Source of the DNA: Deltaproteobacteria bacterium
GTDB lineage: Bacteria > Desulfobacterota_B > Binatia > Bin18
NCBI GenBank assembly: GCA_012271025.1
Contig: JAAXHF010000382.1
Location: 1 to 13,195 of the forward strand
Reading direction: 5' to 3'
Length of the DNA: 13,195 nucleotides
In this document: piece after piece, positions 1 through 6,556 of the stretch
How positions within the stretch are numbered: the stretch's first letter is position 1
Layout of the letters: every line of letters begins with the position of its first letter
The notes under the pieces: generated by a model
Databases searched by the model: none
Told to the model about the DNA's origin: nothing
Seen by the model: only the letters and a program-made list of their open reading frames with translations
Position numbers and translations under genes: made by a program

Positions 1-347
1 GCCCAGTCGTGGGTCAGCTCCTCGCCAGCGGCAATATCGCGCATGGCCACAAACACAATCTGGCCCTGGACGCCGATATTGGGATCGCAGGAATGATTGC
101 TGAAAAGCATGCTGGCGTTGCGCTCTTCCGCAGACAGTGGCCCGATATACACATCCTCGGCAATCGGGAGTTCGGCCGGACCGAGGGTGTGTTCGAGTGC
201 GTCACGGGTCTGACGGCTGAAGATAGCGCCGCCCTTGATGGCCACGATTTCGCCTTTTCTGATCGGCTCGGCGGCAAACAGCCCTCGTCCGTGAATGGGG
301 CTGTCTGCGACCGTGGTCTTGGGCGAGCGGTAGGACTGGCTGGACAT
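1..347 (-). CDS. SET-domain protein-lysine methyltransferase-like protein, cut by left edge
   Basis: Reading the minus strand from ATG at 347 gives an open frame of 115 residues that runs off the window. It carries the hallmarks of a SET domain: an N-terminal HGRGLFA segment at residues 19-25, the NHSCDPN motif at 84-90 that builds the SAM-binding pseudoknot, and GEELTHDW at 108-115, matching the usual GEELTxDY with Trp in place of Tyr. SET proteins transfer a methyl group from S-adenosylmethionine to protein lysines. Bacterial members are small and their substrates are mostly unknown. An AGAGG ribosome binding site lies five bases upstream of the ATG. The C-terminus, including any post-SET cysteine cluster, is outside the window. 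The family call is firm; the substrate is unknown. Confidence 0.85.
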   Translation of the reverse strand, partial: MSSQSYRSPKTTVADSPIHGRGLFAAEPIRKGEIVAIKGGAIFSRQTRDALEHTLGPAELPIAEDVYIGPLSAEERNASMLFSNHSCDPNIGVQGQIVFVAMRDIAAGEELTHDW

Positions 348-470
348 CAGGGCCTCTTGCGGCGGGCGCAGGCTCGATTCAGACGGTCACGTCGGAGTCG
401 GACCGCATGAAAAACCGAGGGTTGCCATCAAGGACCGCTTGCTGCCGCAGAGCCGCCACGCTGCAAGTCC

Positions 471-1217
471 TCATCTACGCCGCCCGTGCCGGTCGTACCT
501 GATCTCGAAGCGGCGAATCCAGACCGGGTCGCCGGTCGTGTTGCGTAGGCTGATCGTCGCCCCGGGCGAGACGGGATGGTTAAAGACCCTGCTGTCGCGG
601 TCCCACTTCTTCTTCACGTCGGTGCGCCACACGCGGGCACCGTCGATGCGAACCTCCAGCTCGCCCTTCAGCCCGTAGTCCCGCCACTCGCCGACCATGT
701 GCGTGACACGCTCCGCGCCACGCGGCAGCCGGAACCTCAGAACCCTGGTCGGAGTGGGACAGGGGCGCTGACCAACGGGGTTTCCGCCGAGACACGTCTC
801 CTCTTGGATGAAGCCGTGAGAGTAGCCGGTGGCCACAGACGGCAATGACCGCCGCGTGCGCGCGAGTCTTCCGTCCAGCGCCCGAATGTCTTGTTGCAGG
901 TGGACCAGAATGAACTCCACCTCGCGGTCGAGCACGAAGCCGCGCGTCTGGCGGACATTCCTGAACGCTTGGGTCAATGCGGCATACTGCCCGTGCAGCC
1001 CGTCCGGGCTGGCGTAGCGGGACTGTTGAAGGCGGAGCGCCGCCTCATGGAGCGCGCGGGTGCGGAAGTCGGGTTGGTGAGCGAGCAGCAGCGAGGTGCC
1101 GCCTACAATCCGGTCTGTCAGCGTGTCCAGTTCTGTCCCCTGCGCCGGAGGCGGGCCGAGGGTCCAGGCCAGGATGACGACGAGCGCGAGCTTCCAGTGA
1201 AGATACCGGAGATGCAT
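471..1217 (-). CDS. Exported protein of unknown function
   Basis: This 248-residue protein is not recognised. Residues 1-27 form a Sec signal peptide: basic start, hydrophobic core LALVVILAW, and a likely cleavage site near PPAQG/TELD. Residues 28-130 look helical and charged, with many Arg, Gln and Leu, and could form a helical bundle. Two cysteines about 11 residues apart (ETCLGG and RPCPTP) precede a C-terminal part of roughly 110 residues. That part alternates hydrophobic and polar positions, with many Gly and Arg, and looks like a beta-sandwich. A periplasmic binding or structural role is possible but not shown. The ATG lies 15 bases after the HicB-like stop and has only a weak ribosome binding site, so translation may be coupled to the upstream gene. 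Confidence 0.7.
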   Translation of the reverse strand: MHLRYLHWKLALVVILAWTLGPPPAQGTELDTLTDRIVGGTSLLLAHQPDFRTRALHEAALRLQQSRYASPDGLHGQYAALTQAFRNVRQTRGFVLDREVEFILVHLQQDIRALDGRLARTRRSLPSVATGYSHGFIQEETCLGGNPVGQRPCPTPTRVLRFRLPRGAERVTHMVGEWRDYGLKGELEVRIDGARVWRTDVKKKWDRDSRVFNHPVSPGATISLRNTTGDPVWIRRFEIRYDRHGRRR

Positions 1218-1232
1218 GAGAGGCAGCCTATA

Positions 1233-1436
1233 CTACCGACCCGCCCCTTTCCATTGACTCCCCAGAGCATCTTCCAGCCCAAACGCTTCGCTATACGCTT
1301 GGAGAGCCTCCTTGAGATCGGCTAGTGCTTCCTCTTCCGTTTCGCCCTCGCCGTAGGCCGGTATATCGGGTACGCGAGCAGTAAAGCCGCCCTCTTCGGG
1401 GTCAGGAATCAGTTCTGCGGTCAGTTGTCGGGGCAT
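1233..1436 (-). CDS. HicB-like protein (short, no adjacent HicA)
   Basis: The start at 1436 gives 67 residues beginning MPRQLTAELI. The order is a beta strand, an EEGGFTARVPDIP segment, then GEGETEEEALADLKEAL. This is the pattern of the HicB_like antitoxin fold (degenerate RNase H-like), in which G-x-T-x-EEAL leads into a helix. HicB proteins normally neutralise the HicA mRNA interferase. Here no HicA-like frame of about 60 residues fits on either side (95 bases upstream, 15 downstream), and there is no C-terminal DNA-binding domain. Solitary HicB-like proteins of this size are common in GC-rich genomes and their role is unclear. A longer frame open to 1577 would overlap the upstream gene and adds basic, unfamiliar sequence. 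The chosen start keeps the family's usual N-terminus but lacks a clear Shine-Dalgarno. Confidence 0.75.
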   Translation of the reverse strand: MPRQLTAELIPDPEEGGFTARVPDIPAYGEGETEEEALADLKEALQAYSEAFGLEDALGSQWKGAGR

Positions 1437-1531
1437 GGAAGGACGATACCATGCGTCGCGTAGGGATGACCAGCGGCTATGGAGGCGATGCAGAGGCTTT
1501 CGCTCCTCGGTCAGAGCCATTGAGTTGGCGG

Positions 1532-1993
1532 CTATGAGCCGGGCAGGGGGGCGAAATGCATGCTGATAATGCGCCATTCCTGTGCCGGACGGGCGTAGGT
1601 CAGCATGTACTGGCCGTGGGAGAGTTCCTGTGTGCCGCCGGTGGGGGTGGTCGTCAGCTCGTAGTGGCCCCAGGCGACTCCGGTCCCTCCGGCGACCAGA
1701 TACTGGGGATAGACGAGCCGCAGGGTCGCGCTGTCGTGACTGTCAAAATACTCCTTGACGGCCTGCTCAAAGGCGTCCTTACCCTCGATCGGAAACGGCG
1801 AGTACAGACCGTACAGGACGATGTTGTCGTCGGCCGGGTCAACCGCAGCCGCCAGGTCTCCGGTGTTGAGGGCCTGAATTTCGGCCTGAAAACTGTCGAT
1901 GAGCGCCTGCCGCAGATCCTGGCCCCAGGCCGGGGTCAGGCTACTGACACACAGACTGAGACATACCAGCAAGCCGGCTCGGAGCACGTGCAT
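1532..1993 (-). CDS. Exported SnoaL/NTF2-like protein, second of tandem pair
   Basis: From ATG at 1993 the product is 153 residues, with a signal peptide (residues 1-24, likely cleaved after AWG). The mature part resembles the SnoaL/DUF4440 branch of the NTF2-like cone fold: a first helix with LIDSFQAEIQALNTGDLAA, then IVLYGLYSPFPIEGKDAFEQAVKEYF, then strands such as GVAWGHYELT and EWRIISMHFAPL. Members include ketosteroid isomerase-like enzymes, polyketide cyclases and many non-catalytic binding proteins. The FPIEGKDAF loop is the family's usual strand-helix junction. No catalytic role can be assigned. The frame stays open to 2209 but would overlap the upstream gene; 1993 is preferred for its signal peptide and the AAAGGACAGG just upstream. 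It follows its paralogue by 29 bases, so the two are probably cotranscribed. Confidence 0.8.
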   Translation of the reverse strand: MHVLRAGLLVCLSLCVSSLTPAWGQDLRQALIDSFQAEIQALNTGDLAAAVDPADDNIVLYGLYSPFPIEGKDAFEQAVKEYFDSHDSATLRLVYPQYLVAGGTGVAWGHYELTTTPTGGTQELSHGQYMLTYARPAQEWRIISMHFAPLPGS

Positions 1994-2022
1994 AAACCTG
2001 TCCTTTTTCTTGAGCGAGGTGT

Positions 2023-2478
2023 TCAGGAGAGCGGAGAGAAATCCAGGGCGACGAGCAACCATTCGTCGCCCTGTCGGGTGTAGGTGAAGGTATAGCGTCC
2101 GTGCAGCACCCGGCGTGGACCAACCCGGCGCTGTTCGCGCAGGGTGTAATGCCCCCAGGCCAGGGCGCTTGTGCCGGTGATGGAAAATTTGGCGTCGATC
2201 GGTTCCCATTTGGCATAGTCGTGGTCGGCAAAATACTGTCGGATGAGCTGTTGAATAGCAGGCTTGCCCTCGACCGCAAAGGGCGTCAGGGTGCCGAATA
2301 AGACCGCTTGATCGTGCGCGGCCATGGTGAAGGCGCTCGGGTCCTGGCCGTTGAACAGACGAATGTCGGTCTCAAATATTCTGCGTATCTGGGCCATCTG
2401 GTCTTGCTGGGCGGCCGCCGGTCCGCTCAGGATACAGGCGCCGAGTGCCACCACCATCAGAAAATTTCTGCCAGCCAT
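2023..2478 (-). CDS. Exported SnoaL/NTF2-like protein, first of tandem pair
   Basis: This 151-residue protein has a clear signal peptide (MAGRNFLMVVALGACILSG, likely cleavage after PAAA). Its SnoaL/DUF4440-like body is related to the next gene: both have the landmarks xVLFGTLTPFAVEGKPAI, a YFxDHD helix end, and LAWGHYTL, and end in a strand plus SPL or APL. By eye identity is about 30%, so this is an old tandem duplication. The ATG is preceded by GGAGGAGG at ideal spacing, the best ribosome binding site of this block. It is the first gene of the minus-strand cluster and diverges from the PPOX gene at 2644. An exported NTF2-like protein could bind or isomerise a small ring compound in the periplasm; that is inference only. 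Confidence 0.82.
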   Translation of the reverse strand: MAGRNFLMVVALGACILSGPAAAQQDQMAQIRRIFETDIRLFNGQDPSAFTMAAHDQAVLFGTLTPFAVEGKPAIQQLIRQYFADHDYAKWEPIDAKFSITGTSALAWGHYTLREQRRVGPRRVLHGRYTFTYTRQGDEWLLVALDFSPLS

Positions 2479-2531
2479 ACAATCCTCCTCCCTGGAGCGG
2501 AGTCGCGGAGTATGTGTGTCCGTCCCCTCTT

Positions 2532-2560
2532 CTTAAACCCCAGCTCCCAATCCAAAGCAA
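2532..2560 (-). promoter_or_regulatory. Candidate sigma70 promoter for the SnoaL-like gene pair
   Basis: On the minus strand TTGCTT (2560-2555) is followed after 17 bases by TTTAAG (2537-2532). Both hexamers are imperfect and the call rests on spacing and position, about 55 bases upstream of the start at 2478. Confidence 0.3.
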
Positions 2561-2588
2561 CACCTGCGGCCCACGGCGGACACGCGCG

Positions 2589-2617
2589 TTGACAAGCCCC
2601 ACGCCGGGTGCCACATT
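2589..2617 (+). promoter_or_regulatory. Candidate sigma70 promoter for the PPOX/EthD unit
   Basis: A perfect -35 hexamer TTGACA (2589-2594) is followed after 17 bases by CACATT, a poor -10 with three of six matches. The ten bases GCGTTGACAA recur upstream of the antiporter gene at 11891-11900, where the downstream sequence also reaches a TGCC. The start at 2644 is about 27 bases after the -10. Confidence 0.35.
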
Positions 2618-2643
2618 CCAGCCCGTAAGGGAGAGACGAGCCT

Positions 2644-3078
2644 ATGCGAAAAAACCTCAAGCTCGAAGAGTTGGGCGACCTGCTGGACCAGGCCAAGTGC
2701 GCCACCCTGGCCACCCGGTTCCGTGACGGTACGACGCTGCTGTCGCCGGTGTGGCACGAGTGGCGGGACGGCGGTTTCAACATTGCGGTTGGGGCTGGTG
2801 ACATCAAAGCCCGTCACATCGAGCGCGACGCGCGGGTGAGTATCAGCGTCGCCGAAGACACGTCGCCCTATCGGGGGGTCGAGGTTCGGGGCCGGGCGAC
2901 CGTCAGCAAGGAAGGGACCGAGGAAGTCATGCGACGGATTGCCGTGCGCTACCTCGGTTCTGAGCAGGGGGCGCGCTATGCCGAGCTGATACCCCAGACC
3001 GCTCTGGCTTTGATTCGGATTGAGCCGGGCGTGCTCCGCGCCTGGGATTTTGCCGACGAGCCGGACTTGGCCGACTGA
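2644..3078 (+). CDS. PPOX-class oxidoreductase, possibly F420-dependent
   Basis: The 144-residue protein follows the split-barrel FMN/F420-binding pattern of the pyridoxamine 5'-phosphate oxidase-like superfamily. It has CATLATRFRDGTTLLSPVWHEW (residues 19-40), then KARHIERDARVSISV, then YRGVEVRGRATVSKEG, and a C-terminal RIEPGVLRAWDF. The LATxxxDG...PVW...K...RDxRV...VRGxA series is typical of the F420-linked members (TIGR03618-like) and also of some FMN-dependent ones, so the cofactor cannot be settled by reading alone. These enzymes are dimeric, cytoplasmic, and reduce or oxidise small substrates. A GGGAGAG ribosome binding site precedes the ATG. The gene is followed after 19 bases by the EthD gene with a strong AAGGAGGA, so the two form a unit. 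Confidence 0.85.
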   Translation: MRKNLKLEELGDLLDQAKCATLATRFRDGTTLLSPVWHEWRDGGFNIAVGAGDIKARHIERDARVSISVAEDTSPYRGVEVRGRATVSKEGTEEVMRRIAVRYLGSEQGARYAELIPQTALALIRIEPGVLRAWDFADEPDLAD

Positions 3079-3097
3079 TACTAAGGAGGACGGAAAG

Positions 3098-3454
3098 ATG
3101 GTGAAACTGATGGCCTGTCTGCGCCGCAAGCCCGACATGTCCGAAGAAGCCTTTCACCGCTACTGGAAAGACACCCACGGCCCGCTGGTCAAAAGCGTGT
3201 CCGAGTTCAGCCGCTATGTGCGCCGCTATATCCAGTCCCACACCGCCCAGAGCGCGGCCTCGCTCTTTCCGTCCCAGGCAACCTCGCCCTACGACGGCAT
3301 CGCCGAGCTGTGGTTTGACAGTGTTGAGCAGATGCAGCAGGCGTTTGCCGAGCCCCGCTACCTGGAAATCATCCGGCCCGACGAACTGCGCTTTCTCGAC
3401 CTGCCGAACTGCGTGTCTTTCATCGTCGACGACGTGCCGATGGTGGACGGCTAA
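3098..3454 (+). CDS. EthD-domain protein
   Basis: Starting at ATG 3098, eight bases after TAAGGAGGA, the product is 118 residues. The N-terminal strand MVKLMACLRRKPDMSEEAF leads into HRYWKDTHGPLV, the EthD-family signature (RRKxxMsxexFxxyWxxxHgplv). A second half has WFDSVEQMQQAF and ends on a beta strand, giving the ferredoxin-like dimeric alpha/beta barrel. EthD was first found in ethyl tert-butyl ether degradation, but most members are uncharacterised, and the fold also serves cofactor-free monooxygenases and polyketide cyclases. Its pairing with the PPOX gene suggests a joint role in modifying a small organic compound (inference). Its stop codon overlaps that of the convergent E1 beta gene. 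Confidence 0.9.
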   Translation: MVKLMACLRRKPDMSEEAFHRYWKDTHGPLVKSVSEFSRYVRRYIQSHTAQSAASLFPSQATSPYDGIAELWFDSVEQMQQAFAEPRYLEIIRPDELRFLDLPNCVSFIVDDVPMVDG

Positions 3455-4404
3455 GCCAGCACCTCCCGAACCCCGGCGATGATGGTCTGCCGACTGGGGA
3501 ACACGTGGCTTTCCAGGGCCGGGCTGTAGGGAATCGGGACCTGGAGGGCGCACACCCGTTTGAGCGGCGCCTTGAGACAGGCAAAGGTGTCCTTGTCTTC
3601 GGTGACCAGAGCCGCAATCTCGGCCGAGGCTCCGGCGGTCGGCCCGGCTTCGTCGGCAATCACCAGCCGCCCGGTTTTGCGGACCGAGGCGCGGATGGTG
3701 TCCTGATCCATCGGCACCAGGCTGCGCGGATCGATGACCTCGGCCGCAATGCCGTCGTGCTGGAGTATCTCGGCTGCGGCCAGAGCCTCATGCACCATCC
3801 AGGCCAGAGCGACGATGGTCACGTCGCCGCCCTCGCGCTTGATATCGGCCTTGCCCAGGGGCACCAGATGCTCGTCGTCCGGCACCTCGGCCTTGAAGCC
3901 CATCAGCCGGCTCGACTCAAACGAGATGACCGGATTGTTGTCACGGATGGCCGACTTGAGCAGGCCCTTCATGTCGGACGGGGTCGAGGGCAGGATCATT
4001 TTGAGGCCGGCCAGATTCATGAACATCGAGTACGGGCTCTGCGAGTGCTGGGCGGCCAACTGGCGGCCGCCGCCGACCGAGGCGCGAAAGACCAGCGGGA
4101 AGCTGGCCTGGCCGCCGAACATGTAGTGGATTTTTGATACCTGGTTCACAATTTGATCCATGGCCACAAAAGAAAACGTGACCATGCTCCAGTTGACGAT
4201 GGGCCGATAGCCGGAGCCGGCCGCCCCGAGCGCCAGACCGGTGAAGGCCGCCTCGGTGATCGGCGTGCCCCGCACCCGCTCCGATCCAAACTCTTTGACC
4301 AGCCGTCCCGGCGCGTCGGTGGACAGATGGATGGTCGAGGGATCGCGGCGCATTTCTTCCTGCACGGCTTCCATGCCGGCAGCGGCGTATGACAGTTGGC
4401 GCAT
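3451..4404 (-). CDS. Thiamine-dependent dehydrogenase E1, beta subunit
   Basis: The 317-residue product is a transketolase-like E1 beta chain, close to the family's usual 320-340. It contains RVRGTPITEAAFTGLALGAA (residues 43-62), where Glu51 is the conserved acid that activates thiamine diphosphate. The AAQHSQSPYSMF segment (117-128) holds the QHSQ motif, and the C-terminal half has EVIDPRSLVPMD and ends with the usual transketolase C-terminal domain. With E1 alpha it forms an alpha2beta2 enzyme that decarboxylates pyruvate, a branched-chain 2-oxoacid or acetoin and passes the acyl group to lipoyl-E2. The start lies 12 bases after the E1 alpha stop with AAAGGAG between, so the two are translated together. 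Substrate specificity (pdhB, acoB or bkdA2-like) is not decidable here. Confidence 0.92.
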   Translation of the reverse strand: MRQLSYAAAGMEAVQEEMRRDPSTIHLSTDAPGRLVKEFGSERVRGTPITEAAFTGLALGAAGSGYRPIVNWSMVTFSFVAMDQIVNQVSKIHYMFGGQASFPLVFRASVGGGRQLAAQHSQSPYSMFMNLAGLKMILPSTPSDMKGLLKSAIRDNNPVISFESSRLMGFKAEVPDDEHLVPLGKADIKREGGDVTIVALAWMVHEALAAAEILQHDGIAAEVIDPRSLVPMDQDTIRASVRKTGRLVIADEAGPTAGASAEIAALVTEDKDTFACLKAPLKRVCALQVPIPYSPALESHVFPSRQTIIAGVREVLA

Positions 4405-4416
4405 CGGAGGCTCCTT

Positions 4417-5376
4417 TCAGTCGGCAAACACGTCCTCGACTGCGGTGTCCAGCTCGGGGAAGGGGCTGTCCTGGGCAAAGGCGACGGCGTCTTCGATGTC
4501 CTGGAGAATCTCGGCGTCCAGGCTTTGCCAGGCGTCTTCGGTCAGGAGGTTTTGCTCGGTCAGGCTGCTGACCAGGCGGGCGACCGGGTCCCTGTCTTTC
4601 CACTCGTCCAGCTCCTGGGGCGAGCGGGGGTCAGGGATGCCCTGAATCTCGGTGTGGTTGCGCCAGCGGTAGGTTTTACACTCGATGAGGGTCGGCCCCT
4701 GGCCGGCCCGGGCGCGCTGCACCGCCGCCTCGGCAACCTCGTACACCGCCAGCACGTCGTTGCCGTCAACCACCACACCCGGAATCCCGTAGGCGGCGGC
4801 TCGCTCGGTCACGTCCTTGACCGACACCGAATCGGCCACCGGCGTATTCACCCCGTACAGGTTGTTCTCGCACACATACAGCATGGGCAGCTTCCACAGG
4901 GCTGCGATATTGATCGACTCGTGGAACGGGCCGGCGTTCGACGCCCCATCGCCAAAAAAAGACACCGCCACCCGCCCCCGGCCTTCGAGCTGGGCGGTCA
5001 GACCCGCGCCGGTGATGATCGGGATGCCACCGGCCACGATACCGTTGGCGCCCAGCATGCCGATGCTGAAATCGGCAATGTGCATCGAGCCACCCTTGCC
5101 CTTGCAGTAGCCGGTGCGTTTGCCGTACAGCTCGGCCATCATGCGTTTGAGATCCGCCCCTTTGGCAATACAGTGGCCGTGGCCACGGTGGGTGCTGATG
5201 ATCTGGTCGTCGCGCTTGAGGTTGGCGCAGATGCCGGTCGCCACCGCTTCTTGTCCGATGTAGCAGTGGACGACGCCGTAGATCCGGCCGGCCTGAAAGT
5301 CGTCCGAGGCGCGCTCCTCAAAGCGGCGGATGGTCTGCATGGTACGCAGCAGCTCCAGCTGTGTGTCTGGTGTCAT
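4417..5376 (-). CDS. Thiamine-dependent dehydrogenase E1, alpha subunit
   Basis: From ATG 5376, preceded by TAAGGAGG at seven bases, the product is 319 residues, typical for single-module E1 alpha. The thiamine diphosphate and magnesium site is present: GDGASNAG (residues 142-149) through to ENN (170-172). Also present are HRGHGH (63-68) and GKGGSMHI (93-100), conserved around the active-site channel. The later loop reads RWRNHTEIQG, where animal pyruvate dehydrogenases have the phosphorylation loop. An in-frame ATG at 5430 would add 18 residues read from repeat-like intergenic DNA and lacks a ribosome binding site. The gene leads an E1 alpha-E1 beta pair. No lipoyl E2 or E3 follows; the EthD gene lies convergent at the other end, so the partners must be elsewhere. 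Substrate: pyruvate, acetoin or branched 2-oxoacid. Confidence 0.92.
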   Translation of the reverse strand: MTPDTQLELLRTMQTIRRFEERASDDFQAGRIYGVVHCYIGQEAVATGICANLKRDDQIISTHRGHGHCIAKGADLKRMMAELYGKRTGYCKGKGGSMHIADFSIGMLGANGIVAGGIPIITGAGLTAQLEGRGRVAVSFFGDGASNAGPFHESINIAALWKLPMLYVCENNLYGVNTPVADSVSVKDVTERAAAYGIPGVVVDGNDVLAVYEVAEAAVQRARAGQGPTLIECKTYRWRNHTEIQGIPDPRSPQELDEWKDRDPVARLVSSLTEQNLLTEDAWQSLDAEILQDIEDAVAFAQDSPFPELDTAVEDVFAD

Positions 5377-5402
5377 CGTGTCCCTCCTTACCAGAGTGGC
5401 CA

Positions 5403-5454
5403 GTGGCAAGTGCTGAGTGGCGAGACCCACCCCTTATCACTCACCCCTTGCCAC
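5403..5454. repeat. Imperfect inverted repeat in divergent intergenic region
   Basis: GTGGCAAG (5403-5410) is exactly complementary to CTTGCCAC (5447-5454). The match continues inward for about nine more bases with three mismatches, as GCTGAGTG against GGTGAGTG. The loop is about 18 bases. The surrounding DNA repeats the words AGTGGC and GTGGC in near-tandem fashion, so this may be a degenerate short-repeat tract, a divergent operator, or both. On the minus strand, TTGCGC (5460-5455) and GATAAG (5438-5433), 16 bases apart, form a weak candidate promoter for E1 alpha, and its spacer is the right arm. Confidence 0.5.
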
Positions 5455-5470
5455 GCGCAACTTCACGAAA

Positions 5471-5500
5471 TTGACAGCCTGAGCGCGGGCATGGGAAGAT
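5471..5500 (+). promoter_or_regulatory. Candidate sigma70 promoter for the cyclase gene
   Basis: A perfect TTGACA (5471-5476) is followed after 18 bases by GAAGAT, a weak -10 with three of six matches, ending 23 bases before the start at 5524. AAAGGAGG provides the ribosome binding site. The -35 is better supported than the -10. Confidence 0.35.
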
Positions 5501-5523
5501 GGCAGCTCAAAGGAGGGAACACG

Positions 5524-6513
5524 ATGAAAACTCACGCGCTGAGCACAGTTTGTGCTGCCGTCGGATTCGCCCTGTGCATGTCGAGCCTGCCGCCGAGCCA
5601 CGCCGCCGAGGTCGCCCAAAGCCCCTACGGACCGGACGACGAGATCGGCGCGCTCAATATGCTCACCGCCGCCACCAGCCTGGCCGTCCTGCAACGCATC
5701 AACAGCGGCAAGATCTATGACCTGAGCGTCGACAATTTCGTCGGCATGCCGGGCCTGGCCGACCTCGACATGGGCGACCCGCCCTTCCATATGTGGATGA
5801 CCCATACGCCCAACGGAGTCAAAGTCGAGGGCCTGTCGCCGGCCGGCAGCCCGGACCAGCTGGCGCTGTACGACGACGCGATCATCATGTCCACCCATAC
5901 CGGCACCCACCTCGATGCGCTCAACCACCTGGGCTATGGGGACAAGATTTTCAACGGCTTTGACAACGCCACCTACCTCAGCGATAAGGGCTGGACCAAA
6001 GCCGGGGCGGATAAAATTCCGCCCATCATCGCCCGCGGCATCCTGATTGACGTAGCCGCCGAGAAGGGGCTCGACATCCTGCCCGACTCGTACGAGATTT
6101 CCTCGAACGATCTGCAACGCGCCATGACCAGGCAGGGCATCGCGCTGCAGGCGGGCGACGTGGTTCTGATTCGGACCGGTCGGATACGGGTCTGGCCCGA
6201 TCCCCAAAAGTTCGTGCCCAACGAGCCGGGCATCACCCGCGAAAGCGCCGGCTGGCTGGTTGATAACGGCGCAATCCTGATTGGCGCGGATAATATGGGA
6301 GTCGAGAAATTCCCCATGTCGAAAGACAGCGTCCACACCTATTTGTTTGCCGAACGCGGGGTGTGTCTGTTGGAGATCCTGTGGCTGGAGGAGCTGGCCC
6401 AAGACGGGGTGAACGAATTTGCCTTTATTGCCGCGCCGATTAAACTCCGTGGGGCAACCGGCACCCCGGTTCGACCTCTGGCTATCCCGATTCGAGCCGC
6501 CCCCCAGAGCTAA
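5524..6513 (+). CDS. Exported cyclase-family protein (PF04199, kynurenine formamidase-like)
   Basis: The start at 5524 follows AAAGGAGGG at good spacing and opens a signal peptide (residues 1-28, likely cleaved after SHA). The frame is open for another 1.1 kb upstream, but that part is antisense to E1 alpha and is rejected. The mature part begins with GPDDEIGALNMLT, the usual cyclase-family opening. It contains HTGTHLDALNH (residues 125-135), the metal-binding HxGTHxDxxxH motif of the kynurenine formamidase-like fold, then GDVVLIRTGR and DNGAILIGADNMGVE, conserved in larger members. Family members hydrolyse amides or lactones such as N-formylkynurenine, or act in polyketide ring formation. 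At 329 residues this belongs to the longer branch, whose substrate is mostly unknown. An exported member is less usual and would place the reaction in the periplasm. Confidence 0.88.
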   Translation: MKTHALSTVCAAVGFALCMSSLPPSHAAEVAQSPYGPDDEIGALNMLTAATSLAVLQRINSGKIYDLSVDNFVGMPGLADLDMGDPPFHMWMTHTPNGVKVEGLSPAGSPDQLALYDDAIIMSTHTGTHLDALNHLGYGDKIFNGFDNATYLSDKGWTKAGADKIPPIIARGILIDVAAEKGLDILPDSYEISSNDLQRAMTRQGIALQAGDVVLIRTGRIRVWPDPQKFVPNEPGITRESAGWLVDNGAILIGADNMGVEKFPMSKDSVHTYLFAERGVCLLEILWLEELAQDGVNEFAFIAAPIKLRGATGTPVRPLAIPIRAAPQS

Positions 6514-6556
6514 CAAGCCCGCCCCCTTTCCTTCCGGCTCGCATTTCGTTAAGACA

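Noticed and set aside
9..410. Plus-strand open frame of 133 codons at the left edge
   Set aside because: The minus strand of the same stretch encodes a clear SET domain, including NHSCDPN.
437..466. Possible terminator hairpin (CTTGC...GCAAG) after the exported-protein gene
   Set aside because: The stem is only five bases before a mismatch and no T-tract follows on the minus strand.
1437..1531. Possible HicA toxin gene upstream of the HicB-like gene
   Set aside because: The 95-base gap is too short for a HicA of about 60 residues and shows no HicA motif in any frame.
2514..2585. Distant inverted repeat GTGTCCG / CGGACAC in the SnoaL-PPOX intergenic region
   Set aside because: Arms of seven to nine bases separated by more than 50 bases are expected by chance in GC-rich DNA.
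4396..5523. Long plus-strand open frame continuous with the cyclase gene
   Set aside because: It is antisense to E1 alpha, its translation is Gly, Val, His and Arg-rich without family motifs, and the cyclase has its own ribosome binding site and signal peptide at 5524.
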